Part shown: positions 7,120 through 13,461 of the stretch, in pieces
Position numbering within the stretch: position 1 is the stretch's first letter
Layout: the number at the start of each line of letters is the position of its first letter
Assembly: GCA_038229595.1 (NCBI GenBank)
Contig: JBBROH010000090.1
Location: forward strand, 1 to 16,296
DNA: 16,296 nucleotides
Source: JBBROH01 sp038229595
GTDB taxonomy: Bacteria; Chloroflexota; Chloroflexia; QHBQ01
Direction of reading: 5' to 3'
Notes under the pieces: generated by a model
What the model saw: the letters and a program-made list of their open reading frames with translations, nothing else
What the model was told of the DNA's origin: nothing
Database searches by the model: none
Translations under genes and position numbers: made by a program

Positions 7120-7137
7120 CTTGCTCCCCATCTGGGG
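7120..7137 (-). repeat. Small hairpin with GGGGAGCAAG upstream of the aminotransferase gene
   Basis: On the minus strand CCCC-AGAT-GGGG continues as GGGGAGCAAG, then CTGGAGG, the last part serving as Shine-Dalgarno. The shared ten-base string and preceding C4/G4 stem recur ahead of trpE (5829-5847). It lies between the T-box terminator and the start codon. Confidence 0.4.
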
Positions 7138-7159
7138 TGGGTTCACGCTCAGGGGCAAC

Positions 7160-7195
7160 AAAAAGCCCACGTCCCTAAACGTAAGGGACGCGGGC
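7160..7195 (-). terminator. Intrinsic terminator of the T-box leader
   Basis: On the minus strand a 12-bp stem (GCCCGCGTCCCT with AGGGACGTGGGC, one G-U pair, 7-nt loop) is followed at once by TTTTT. It lies directly downstream of the T-box motif, so it is the terminator that competes with the antiterminator. Confidence 0.95.
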
Positions 7196-7474
7196 CGATA
7201 ATGCCTACGTGGTGCCACCCTCGTTGGGCCGCAATGTTGCAGCCCCACTCTGCGAGTACCTGGCCGCCCAAAAATGGTGAGCGTCCGCTGATACCCCGCG
7301 CCCAAATAACGGTGGCGTTTCCGACGCAGCCTACTTGCAGTCTCCTGCTTTCGGTGCGCGACTCCCGGTGCCATTCACTACCTGCTTGCGCGCCACCCTC
7401 GCACCATGCAGGCGGCTCTCTGGGCGCAGCTTCGACAGTTACTAGTTCCGTTCAAAGTCGTTGCTTCTTCACTT
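7160..7474 (-). promoter_or_regulatory. T-box riboswitch, tRNA-Trp responsive
   Basis: Leader RNA that binds uncharged tRNA and prevents premature termination. Seen on the minus strand: AGTA (7440-7443) and AGAGAGCCG (7413-7421) typical of Stem I, GAA followed by UGG (7371-7376) then GGGAG on the 3' side of Stem I, the T-box sequence AGGGTGGCACCACG (7208-7221), and a terminator with U-run. Specifier assignment: triplets available near GAA are UGG, GGC, GCA, CAC and ACC. The tetranucleotide that pairs with the tRNA 3' end is UGGC, which requires discriminator G. From general knowledge of bacterial tRNAs, G73 fits Trp and not Gly, Ala, His or Thr. With trpE, G, D, S and C downstream this makes Trp the clear choice. 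The 5' end is estimated from the -10 box. Confidence 0.93.
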
Positions 7475-7480
7475 GAGGCG

Positions 7481-7510
7481 ATTATACACCCAACGGTGGC
7501 TGGCTGTCAA
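7481..7510 (-). promoter_or_regulatory. Consensus sigma-70 promoter of the trp unit
   Basis: Minus strand TTGACA (7505-7510) and TATAAT (7481-7486), both perfect, separated by 18 nt. It precedes the T-box leader by the right distance. A strong constitutive start is expected, with control exerted by the riboswitch. Confidence 0.9.
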
Positions 7511-7511
7511 G

Positions 7512-7540
7512 TTGGATTCGCGGGACAAGGGTGGTACAAT
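7512..7540 (+). promoter_or_regulatory. Probable promoter of the divergent plus-strand operon
   Basis: TACAAT (7535-7540) lies 17 nt behind a weak TTGGAT (7512-7517), about 33 nt before the first start codon. The -35 element sits one base from the -35 of the divergent trp promoter, so two polymerases could hardly bind together. Confidence 0.55.
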
Positions 7541-7572
7541 AGGAGCAACCCCAAGCCAAGAGGAGCGTGCCA

Positions 7573-7920
7573 ATGTTCGTCATTACTTACCGTTACCACC
7601 TCGCGCCGGAGCGAGCCGCCGAGATGCTGGCCTTGCAACAGCAATCCCTATCCCTCTACCAGCAGCACGTACCTTGCCGCTTCGTCTGCTTGCAGAGCCA
7701 GAGCGACGCGACAGAATGGCTGGAGCTAACCTGGTTCCCCAGTAAGGAAGCGCACGATGCGGCCTCAGCCATGCTCAGTGGCAGCGAGGAGCTTCTCAGC
7801 ATCTACAAGCAGTTCAAGGCGATGCTCGATCCCGCTGAACAGAGCATGAACCAGCAGTATTTTGACGCAGCCTGGGTCGCGGGTGAGCTTGACCCCGCCG
7901 CACTAGCTAGCGGGAGCTAA
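7573..7920 (+). CDS. Small protein, possibly ABM-like dimeric alpha/beta barrel
   Basis: A 115-residue soluble protein. The start (MFVITYRYHLAPERAAEM) and the later WLELTWFPSKEAHDAA give the beta-alpha-beta pattern seen in antibiotic-biosynthesis-monooxygenase-type ferredoxin-like folds (resemblance by eye; no catalytic residues can be claimed). A GTG at 7567 is in frame but sits on top of the Shine-Dalgarno. ATG at 7573 is placed 7 nt behind AGGAG (7561-7565) and is preferred. The gene ends 3 nt before the aldehyde dehydrogenase start, so the two are surely co-transcribed and probably coupled. It might be a small monooxygenase or stress protein feeding the dehydrogenase, but that is only context. 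Confidence 0.75.
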   Translation: MFVITYRYHLAPERAAEMLALQQQSLSLYQQHVPCRFVCLQSQSDATEWLELTWFPSKEAHDAASAMLSGSEELLSIYKQFKAMLDPAEQSMNQQYFDAAWVAGELDPAALASGS

Positions 7921-7923
7921 GCG

Positions 7924-9456
7924 ATGATTGCACTTGAGCAGAAGATTAGCAGCCCGAACAGTCAGCAGCCAACCAGCCAGCAAATCGCGGTGGAGAACCC
8001 CGCCACTGGCAAGATTATCGCCCTCCTCCCTGTCGCTAACCCCCCAGCGGTGGCTGCCGCCGTGCAACGCGCTCGTGCTGCCCAGCAGGGTTGGCAGGCA
8101 ATCGGCGTAGCGGGGCGGGCGCGGCTGCTACTCGCCTTCCGCAAGGTAGCGATGCGTCACAAGGGGCGGATGATCGCTACTATCGTGGCGGAGAACGGCA
8201 AGCCGCGCAACGATGCGCTGATCGAAGTGCTGTACCTGGCCGACATCATTACCTACTACTGCAAGCACGCGGCGAAGTGGCTGGCCGCTGAGCGGTTGGG
8301 CCTGCACCTGCTCAAGACCAAGCGCGCCCTGGTCAGCTACCAACCCTTCGGTGTAGTCGGCGTGATCTCGCCCTGGAACTTCCCGCTGATCCTAAGTGCG
8401 GGCGATACTATCCCGGCCCTGCTAGCGGGCAATGCGGTGGTGATCAAGCCCTCGGAGGTCACGCCGCTAGCCGCCATGCTGCTGGTCGAGTGGGCGCGAG
8501 AGGCGGGCTTGCCAGAAAACATCTTGCAGGTGGTCAACGGCTACGGTGAGACAGGGACAGCTTTGGTGGACAGTGTAGACCTGATCGCCTTCACTGGCAG
8601 CGTCGCCACTGGGCGGCGGGTGGCAGAGCGGGCAGCCCAACGGCTGATCCCCGCCCTGCTAGAACTGGGCGGCAAAGACCCAATGATCGTCCTCAAGGAT
8701 GCCGACCTGGAGCGCGCAGCCCGGGCTGCGGTTTATGGCGGGATGAGCAACGCCGGGCAGATTTGCATCTCTATCGAGCGCGTCTACGTCGAAGCCCCGA
8801 TCTACGACCAGTTTGTGGCAAAGGTCACAGAGCAGGTGCAGAAGTTGCGGGTTGGGGCCGACCCTGACGGCGCGTACAATGTGGACATGGGGCCGCTGAC
8901 CAATGCCAACCAGCGCGCTGTTGTCGAGCGGCAGGTGGCTGACGCACGGGAGCGGGGTGCAACCGTTGTCACTGGTGGCAAGCGGTGCGCAGGGACGGGC
9001 TACTTCTACGAGCCGACGATCCTGACCAACGTCAGCGATGAGATGCTGGTTATGCAAGAGGAGACCTTCGGCCCGCTGCTGCCGATCATCAAGGTAGCTG
9101 ACGCAGCAGAGGCGATCCGCAGGGCCAACGACTCGCCCTTCGGCCTCAGCAGTTCGCTTTGGACGCGGGATGTGGCGGAGGGCGAGCGGCTGGCCGGGCA
9201 GATCGAGGCTGGTTCAACAGTAGTCAACGACGTGGTGGTTAACTACCTGATCCCAGAGGTGCCGTTTGGCGGGGTGAAGGAGAGCGGGATCGGCTACCGC
9301 CACGGTGGGGCAGAGAGCCTGCGCCGCTACACCCACCCCCATTCGATCATCGTTGATCGCTTCGGCCTCAAGCGCGAGGCGATCTGGTTCCCCTACGACA
9401 AGCTGACCGCCCGCCTGCTGCGGCGGGTGATGGATCTGCTGTACAGGAGGGGTTGA
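7924..9456 (+). CDS. NAD(P)+-dependent aldehyde dehydrogenase
   Basis: ALDH superfamily enzyme oxidising an aldehyde to its acid. Catalytic Cys 281 in NAGQICISIERVYVE, general base Glu 247 in LLELGGKDPM, oxyanion Asn 152 in SPWNFPL and cofactor-binding Lys 175 in VVIKPSEVTP are all present, as are FTGSVATG and EETFGPLLPI. At 510 residues it is full length. The NAGQxCISIERVYV wording resembles the succinate-semialdehyde dehydrogenase GabD2 branch, but the substrate cannot be assigned. A basic, leucine-rich C-terminal end (about 493-510, LTARLLRRVMDLLYRRG) extends beyond the fold and could be a membrane-associating amphipathic helix. GGAG lies 7 nt before the ATG. The stop TGA overlaps the next start by one base. 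Confidence 0.93.
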   Translation: MIALEQKISSPNSQQPTSQQIAVENPATGKIIALLPVANPPAVAAAVQRARAAQQGWQAIGVAGRARLLLAFRKVAMRHKGRMIATIVAENGKPRNDALIEVLYLADIITYYCKHAAKWLAAERLGLHLLKTKRALVSYQPFGVVGVISPWNFPLILSAGDTIPALLAGNAVVIKPSEVTPLAAMLLVEWAREAGLPENILQVVNGYGETGTALVDSVDLIAFTGSVATGRRVAERAAQRLIPALLELGGKDPMIVLKDADLERAARAAVYGGMSNAGQICISIERVYVEAPIYDQFVAKVTEQVQKLRVGADPDGAYNVDMGPLTNANQRAVVERQVADARERGATVVTGGKRCAGTGYFYEPTILTNVSDEMLVMQEETFGPLLPIIKVADAAEAIRRANDSPFGLSSSLWTRDVAEGERLAGQIEAGSTVVNDVVVNYLIPEVPFGGVKESGIGYRHGGAESLRRYTHPHSIIVDRFGLKREAIWFPYDKLTARLLRRVMDLLYRRG

Positions 9457-10535
9457 TGGATTTTGAGAACCTGATCGAGCTTGAGCAGTTGGCCGCCCCC
9501 CAGATGACCCAGATGGCCTACGACTATGTGAGCGGCGGCGCGGGCGACGAACTGACCTTGCGCGACAATCGGGCGGCCTGGCAGCGTTGGCAGTTGCGCC
9601 CTCGTGTCTTGCGCGACGTTTCGCGGGTCAACCTCGCCACTACCGTCCTGGGGCAGCCAATCCGCTACCCTGTGATCGTCGCCCCTACCGCCTTCCACCG
9701 CCTGGCCCACGAGCAGGGCGAGCTAGCCAGCAGCCGAGCGGCAGCGGCAGCCGGGACGATCTTCACCGCCAGCACCGTCTCCACCTACAAGATCGAGCAG
9801 ATCGTAGCCCAGGGAGCCAACACCTGGTTCCAACTTTACTGCTATCGCGACGCAGGGGTGACGCGCCAGTTGGTCGAGCGGGCGACTGCTGGGGGCTGTA
9901 CTGCGCTGGTGATCACCGCCGACACCCCCTACGTCGGGCGGCGCGAACGTGATGTGCGTAACAGCTTCACCCTGCCAGCCGGGGTGGAGATGATGAACCT
10001 ACAAGATGTGAACCTGGAGGATATGCCGCGCACGATCAGCGGCTCCTCGCTAGCAACCTACATCGCGGGGCTGTGGAACCCGGCCCTCAGTTGGCGTGAC
10101 CTGGCCTGGATTCGTTCGCTGACCAACCTGCCCATCTTGATTAAGGGGATTATGACCGCCGAGGACGCGCTGATCGCCGTCGAGCATGGCGTAGCGGGGA
10201 TCGTAGTCAGCAATCATGGTGGGCGGCAGCTTGACGGCGTGCCAGCAACGATTGATGTGCTGGCCGAGGTGGTCGCTGCGGTGGCGGGCCGGGCCGAGGT
10301 GCTGCTGGATGGTGGCGTGCGGCGGGGCAGCGACGTGCTGAAGGCACTGGCTCTGGGGGCGAAGGCGGTGCTGGTTGGCAGGCCGATCATCTGGGGGCTG
10401 GCGGTGGGTGGTGAAGCGGGCGCACTCCGGGTGTTGGAGATGCTCTACAACGAGCTAAACCTTGCCCTCGCCCTGGCTGGGCAGAGCGATGTCAACAGCC
10501 TGGACGCAAACCTGGTGGTGGCCGCCCGCCACTAA
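9456..10535 (+). CDS. FMN-dependent 2-hydroxyacid oxidase/dehydrogenase (glycolate/lactate oxidase family)
   Basis: Oxidises an L-2-hydroxyacid to the 2-oxoacid using FMN in a TIM barrel. In the 359-residue product the active-site set is complete: Tyr 22 in MAYDYVSGGAGDE, Tyr 128 in FQLYCYRD, Lys 230 in LPILIKGI, His 254 and Arg 257 in SNHGGRQLDG, and the phosphate-site LLDGGVRRGSDVLKAL and VGRP. Lys, His and Arg positions coincide with the numbers known for plant glycolate oxidase. It lacks the N-terminal heme domain of flavocytochrome b2. Lactate, glycolate or mandelate-type substrates cannot be separated by eye. A TTG one codon earlier is possible, but AGGAGG (9445-9450) is better spaced for ATG at 9456. 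It overlaps the aldehyde dehydrogenase stop (TGATG) and is probably translationally coupled. Confidence 0.93.
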   Translation: MDFENLIELEQLAAPQMTQMAYDYVSGGAGDELTLRDNRAAWQRWQLRPRVLRDVSRVNLATTVLGQPIRYPVIVAPTAFHRLAHEQGELASSRAAAAAGTIFTASTVSTYKIEQIVAQGANTWFQLYCYRDAGVTRQLVERATAGGCTALVITADTPYVGRRERDVRNSFTLPAGVEMMNLQDVNLEDMPRTISGSSLATYIAGLWNPALSWRDLAWIRSLTNLPILIKGIMTAEDALIAVEHGVAGIVVSNHGGRQLDGVPATIDVLAEVVAAVAGRAEVLLDGGVRRGSDVLKALALGAKAVLVGRPIIWGLAVGGEAGALRVLEMLYNELNLALALAGQSDVNSLDANLVVAARH

Positions 10536-11061
10536 AATAACCCTGCGCTGCCGCAAGGTTTGCAAGAGGAGGTAGGTTAGGTGGTCGCGCCTGGCCCGGC
10601 CTGGCTACGATTGGGGATAGACTTTGCAGCGGGGGCAAGGGAGATAGGTTAAGGCTATCAGCGTTGCCCCGCCACATCGTCATGGGAAGAGGAAGAGGAG
10701 GAATCTATCTGTGTTGGCGCGTTGACGCGCTATTGTTGGCTAGTTACTGTCGGCGGCGGGCCGTCGTCGGGGTTGCTTGCTTGCCCACCGCCACAGCTTG
10801 GAAAAGGGAAAAGGTACAGGTTTGTGCCTGCTTGTGCGTGTCCCACGGGAGCCTGTCCCACCTGTGTAGCGTTGCTTGGATGTCCGGCCTCGGCTCTTGT
10901 CTGCGTTGTCGCTGTCTCGTTCGCACATTCATATGATAACATTTTACCCGGTGAGCGCGTATCAAGTGCTTGACAGATGTATGTAAACTTCTTGGCACTG
11001 TCTCTCCGTTTGTGCGCTAGCGGTGCTGCCTACCGTCTTGCGCGGCGGGGGCTGGTCAGCA
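10536..11061. other. Gene-poor stretch with several inverted repeats
   Basis: About 520 bp after the hydroxyacid oxidase gene without a convincing protein. Reading frames here give Cys/Arg-rich text with no third-position bias. A hairpin-like CCTGCG/CGCAAGG directly follows the oxidase stop (about 10542-10558), a strong nested hairpin is at 10629-10672, and GCGCGT-TG-ACGCGC is at 10717-10730. TGTCCCAC occurs twice near 10838-10862. It could host an RNA gene or be the remnant of a lost gene; the sequence alone does not decide. Confidence 0.5.
10629..10672 (+). other. Nested two-tier hairpin of unknown role
   Basis: Outer stem GCGGGGGCAA (10629-10638) pairs with TTGCCCCGC (10664-10672), with one bulged G. 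Inside it GATAG (10643-10647) pairs with CTATC (10655-10659) around a GTTAAGG loop. No T-run follows on either strand, so it is not a standard intrinsic terminator. It may mark the 3' end of the oxidase operon mRNA, or be part of a structured RNA. Confidence 0.5.
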
Positions 11062-11286
11062 TTAGCGGGCTGGTGCGAGCCAGCGCATCTGCTCATGGCC
11101 GTCGCAAGCGTTGGCCTGCGGTAGCTTAAGGATGGTCTGCCCAAAGTTCATCACGATGCGGCTACGGTCGTCTTGACGGTTCATCTCGCGGCGGTAGAAG
11201 CTAGTTTGTGCGCTGGAATGCTGCCGCAGGCTGTTGAGGAAGATGTGGATGAAGTTAAGCACGTTGCTGTTCCCTTTCTGCGACAT
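11062..11286 (-). CDS. Small hypothetical protein (74 residues)
   Basis: I do not recognise it. The product begins MSQKGNSNVLNFIHIFLN and contains DDRSRIVMNFGQTILKLPQ, with no signal peptide, membrane span or Cys cluster. The case for coding is compositional: although rich in Asn, Phe, Ile and Met, roughly four fifths of its codons end in G or C, matching neighbouring genes, while the overlapping frames do not show this. There is no good Shine-Dalgarno before the ATG at 11286. An extended -10-like TGGTAGAAT lies at about 11344-11352 on the minus strand, some 58 nt upstream. It could be a real small gene or the surviving part of a longer one. Confidence 0.5.
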   Translation of the reverse strand: MSQKGNSNVLNFIHIFLNSLRQHSSAQTSFYRREMNRQDDRSRIVMNFGQTILKLPQANACDGHEQMRWLAPAR

Positions 11287-11508
11287 GGTTGCTGTTCCGT
11301 TCTGGTTCCGCGACAGTTGTTGTGCTGTCGTCCACCTGGGAGTATTCTACCAACTGAGCGGCAAAAGCGGATCGGACGCAGGCTGTATCCTTCTCTGCAC
11401 CATAGTTGGCTGGCCCCTGGTCCTGAAGATGTAGGGAGCCACGGCAAATAGGCGCACAAGCGCGAACAGTCACGAAGATGTGTGCTTCCCCTGGCCGCCA
11501 TGATGTGC

Positions 11509-11514
11509 TACAAT
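11509..11514 (+). promoter_or_regulatory. Possible -10 box upstream of the unknown/PLD gene pair
   Basis: TACAAT, 42 nt before the ATG at 11556. The matching -35 position (TTCCCC, 11486-11491) is poor, so this is only a candidate. Confidence 0.3.
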
Positions 11515-11555
11515 GTGGCAGGCGGATAGCAGCAGATGTGATGAGAGGACGCAAG

Positions 11556-12152
11556 ATGACAGATGAGGGGGCAGCCAGCCCCGCCCTGGAAGGGGCGATT
11601 GAGGGGCTGTACGAGGATGAGGGATTGCGCTCGAACTTGAGCGACGACGAGGCGAACGCCCTGCTAGGTTGGGGCGAACGCCAGCTAACTGCCGCCGCTG
11701 ACCCCGCTGCGGTGCAGGGGACGGTGCAGGCCACGATCAGGGCGGTCAACGGCCTGGTGGGCGAACGAGCCAACCTTGACGGCAATGCGCTGGCGGCGGC
11801 AATCGCGGCGGTAGTCAGCAGCGCAGGCGGTACTGGCAATGGCAAGGCACTGGCGGCGGAGAGCGCGAAGCTGGACAATGCCGCCTTCATCAACAAGCTG
11901 CTGCCCCTGCTCACTACGCCAGCCAGCCCACCACCACCGCCAGCCACAAGCAATCCGCAGCCAGACCAACTGATCGAGGCGATCCAGGCTGCCGTTGCCA
12001 AGACCCAGGCGGTTGCAGCGCAAGCTGGTTCGGTGGCGGCGAAGGAGATAGCCGCCACCCCAGCGCGAACGCAGCCGCCACCGCCAGCCAGCCACCGCCA
12101 ACCCAGCCTGCGCGAACGCCTGGGCGGCTGGCTCAGGAGAGGGAGAAGGTAG
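11556..12152 (+). CDS. Ala/Pro-rich hypothetical protein paired with the PLD-like gene
   Basis: A 198-residue protein of unknown function. The N-terminal half is a compact acidic helical domain (YEDEGLRSNLSDDEANALL at about 20-38, then NGLVGERANLDGNALAAAI). A PPPPPA linker follows at about 127, then a helical LIEAIQAAVAKTQAVAAQA segment, a second proline-rich stretch, and a strongly basic tail RERLGGWLRRGRR that may bind membrane or nucleic acid. No signal peptide or transmembrane span is seen. The frame is open to 11478, but ATG at 11556 sits behind AGAGGA and begins the domain-like text. It ends 3 nt before the PLD-like gene, so the two proteins very likely act together. Confidence 0.75.
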   Translation: MTDEGAASPALEGAIEGLYEDEGLRSNLSDDEANALLGWGERQLTAAADPAAVQGTVQATIRAVNGLVGERANLDGNALAAAIAAVVSSAGGTGNGKALAAESAKLDNAAFINKLLPLLTTPASPPPPPATSNPQPDQLIEAIQAAVAKTQAVAAQAGSVAAKEIAATPARTQPPPPASHRQPSLRERLGGWLRRGRR

Positions 12153-12155
12153 CCA

Positions 12156-13421
12156 GTGAGTAGCAGATCGCCAAAACGACCGAGCCGCAAAGGCCAGCCA
12201 GAGCAGCTTGAGGTGCAGCAAGTGGTGAGGGCGGCGCAGAGTCTTGGCCTGCCAGCCTGGGTGTGGGCGGTAGTCGCACTGCTCGTCGCCCTCGCCGTCG
12301 CTGCCTTCCTCTTTGCCAGCAGCAAGCAGAACAAGCCGCTAGCTGGGCCGAACGCCACCGCCACCGCCGCCCAGCGACCCACAGGCAACGACAGCGGGAC
12401 GCTAGCCGGGGGGCAGATTGTGGTTGGCTTTACCCAGCCCACTTACCCAGAGAAGCCCGCCAATCACATCCACACCCTGGACACGAAGCTGACCGACTTC
12501 ATCAACACGGCGCAGCAGAGCGTGGACATTGCAATCTACCAGCTTGACCTGCCGGATGTGACCCAGGCTCTGCTTGACGCGAAGGGGCGTGGCTGCACGG
12601 TGCGGGCCGTAACCGATATTGACATCCTCAAAGACCCAAAGGAGAACCCCAGCTTCAAGCAGTTGCAGCAGGTGGGGGTCACGGTGGTCGGCGGCAACCC
12701 CAATGCGATCATGCATGATAAGTTCGTGGTCGTGGACGGGCAGGCGGTCTGGACTGGCTCGTGGAACTTCACTAGCAACGACACCTTTCGCTACAATAAC
12801 AACGGCCTGATCCTCAAGTCGCCTGCCCTGGCCGCCAACTATACTGTCACCTTCGAGAAGATGTGGCGCGACAATAAGTTCGGCGCACAGCGCAAGCCGG
12901 GTGGCACTACCCCGCAGTTGGTAATCGGCGGCGTACCAGTCGCCAGCTACTTCGCCCCGGAGGACGATGTGGCCGAGAAGATCGTGGCGAAGTTGGAGGG
13001 GGCGCAGACTTCGATAGAGTTCATGGCCTTCTCTTTCACCGACGACAACATTGGGGCGACTTTGCTGGCGAAGGCGAAGGCGGGCGTGGCGGTACGCGGT
13101 GTGTTCGAGACGACCGGCTCTGACACGCGCTTCAGCGAGTATGGCAAGCTGATGAAGGCTGGGCTGGATGTGCGACAGGACGGCAATCCTTACCTGATGC
13201 ACCACAAGGTCTTTATCATAGATGGCAAGACAGCGATCATTGGCTCGTTCAACTTCTCCGAGAACGCCGAGAAGTCGAACGACGAGAATCTGCTGATCAT
13301 GGACGACCCGGCCATTGCCGCGCAGTTCAGCAGCGAGTTTGGCCGCGTCTACGAGCAGGCGCGCAACCGGGCGACGAAGGGCGTGGCCCCCACTGAAGGC
13401 AGCGGAGCCGAACAACCTTAG
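12156..13421 (+). CDS. Membrane-anchored phospholipase D-like protein with two HKD motifs
   Basis: A 421-residue PLD-superfamily protein. A short basic N-terminus precedes one hydrophobic span (about residues 34-54, VWAVVALLVALAVAAFLFA), then a low-complexity linker and the catalytic part, predicted to lie outside the cytoplasm. Both HxKxxxxD...GSxN motifs are intact: HDKFVVVD (187-194) with GSWN (201-204), and HHKVFIID (349-356) with GSFN (363-366). Both halves needed for one active site are therefore in one chain. Members act as phospholipases, cardiolipin synthases or nucleases; lack of multiple membrane spans argues against a typical cardiolipin synthase. GTG at 12156 has GAGAAGG 6 nt upstream. 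It follows the Ala/Pro-rich gene by 3 nt and converges with nadD. Confidence 0.88.
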   Translation: MSSRSPKRPSRKGQPEQLEVQQVVRAAQSLGLPAWVWAVVALLVALAVAAFLFASSKQNKPLAGPNATATAAQRPTGNDSGTLAGGQIVVGFTQPTYPEKPANHIHTLDTKLTDFINTAQQSVDIAIYQLDLPDVTQALLDAKGRGCTVRAVTDIDILKDPKENPSFKQLQQVGVTVVGGNPNAIMHDKFVVVDGQAVWTGSWNFTSNDTFRYNNNGLILKSPALAANYTVTFEKMWRDNKFGAQRKPGGTTPQLVIGGVPVASYFAPEDDVAEKIVAKLEGAQTSIEFMAFSFTDDNIGATLLAKAKAGVAVRGVFETTGSDTRFSEYGKLMKAGLDVRQDGNPYLMHHKVFIIDGKTAIIGSFNFSENAEKSNDENLLIMDDPAIAAQFSSEFGRVYEQARNRATKGVAPTEGSGAEQP

Positions 13422-13430
13422 CCCTACCTG

Positions 13431-13461
13431 CTCTACCCGCCACTCAAACCGCCCGGTAGAG
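13431..13461. terminator. Possible shared terminator between convergent genes
   Basis: A perfect 7-bp inverted repeat CTCTACC/GGTAGAG (13431-13437 and 13455-13461) with a 17-nt loop lies in the 22-nt gap between the convergent PLD-like gene and nadD, extending over the last nadD codons. No T-run, so termination is only suggested by position. Confidence 0.3.

Noticed and set aside
7160..7480. Ribosome-dependent trp attenuator with a leader peptide
   Set aside because: No short ORF with consecutive Trp codons precedes the terminator, whereas T-box motifs are explicit.
10664..10936. Plus-strand 90-codon frame in the gene-poor zone
   Set aside because: It uses AGA/GGA-rich and Cys-rich codons unlike the neighbours, has no family resemblance and has no third-position bias.
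10970..10975. Perfect TTGACA that could be a -35 box
   Set aside because: No acceptable -10 lies 16-19 nt downstream and no gene follows on the plus strand for several hundred bases.
11255..12442. Long minus-strand frame of 395 codons opposite the Ala/Pro-rich and PLD-like genes
   Set aside because: The product is Ser/Ala/Cys-rich nonsense text without family motifs. The plus strand carries the gene with HKD motifs and Shine-Dalgarno signals, so this is a shadow of high-GC coding.
12402..13415. Minus-strand frame of 337 codons opposite the PLD-like gene
   Set aside because: It is a complementary-strand shadow of a gene with two intact catalytic motifs and has no recognisable protein features.
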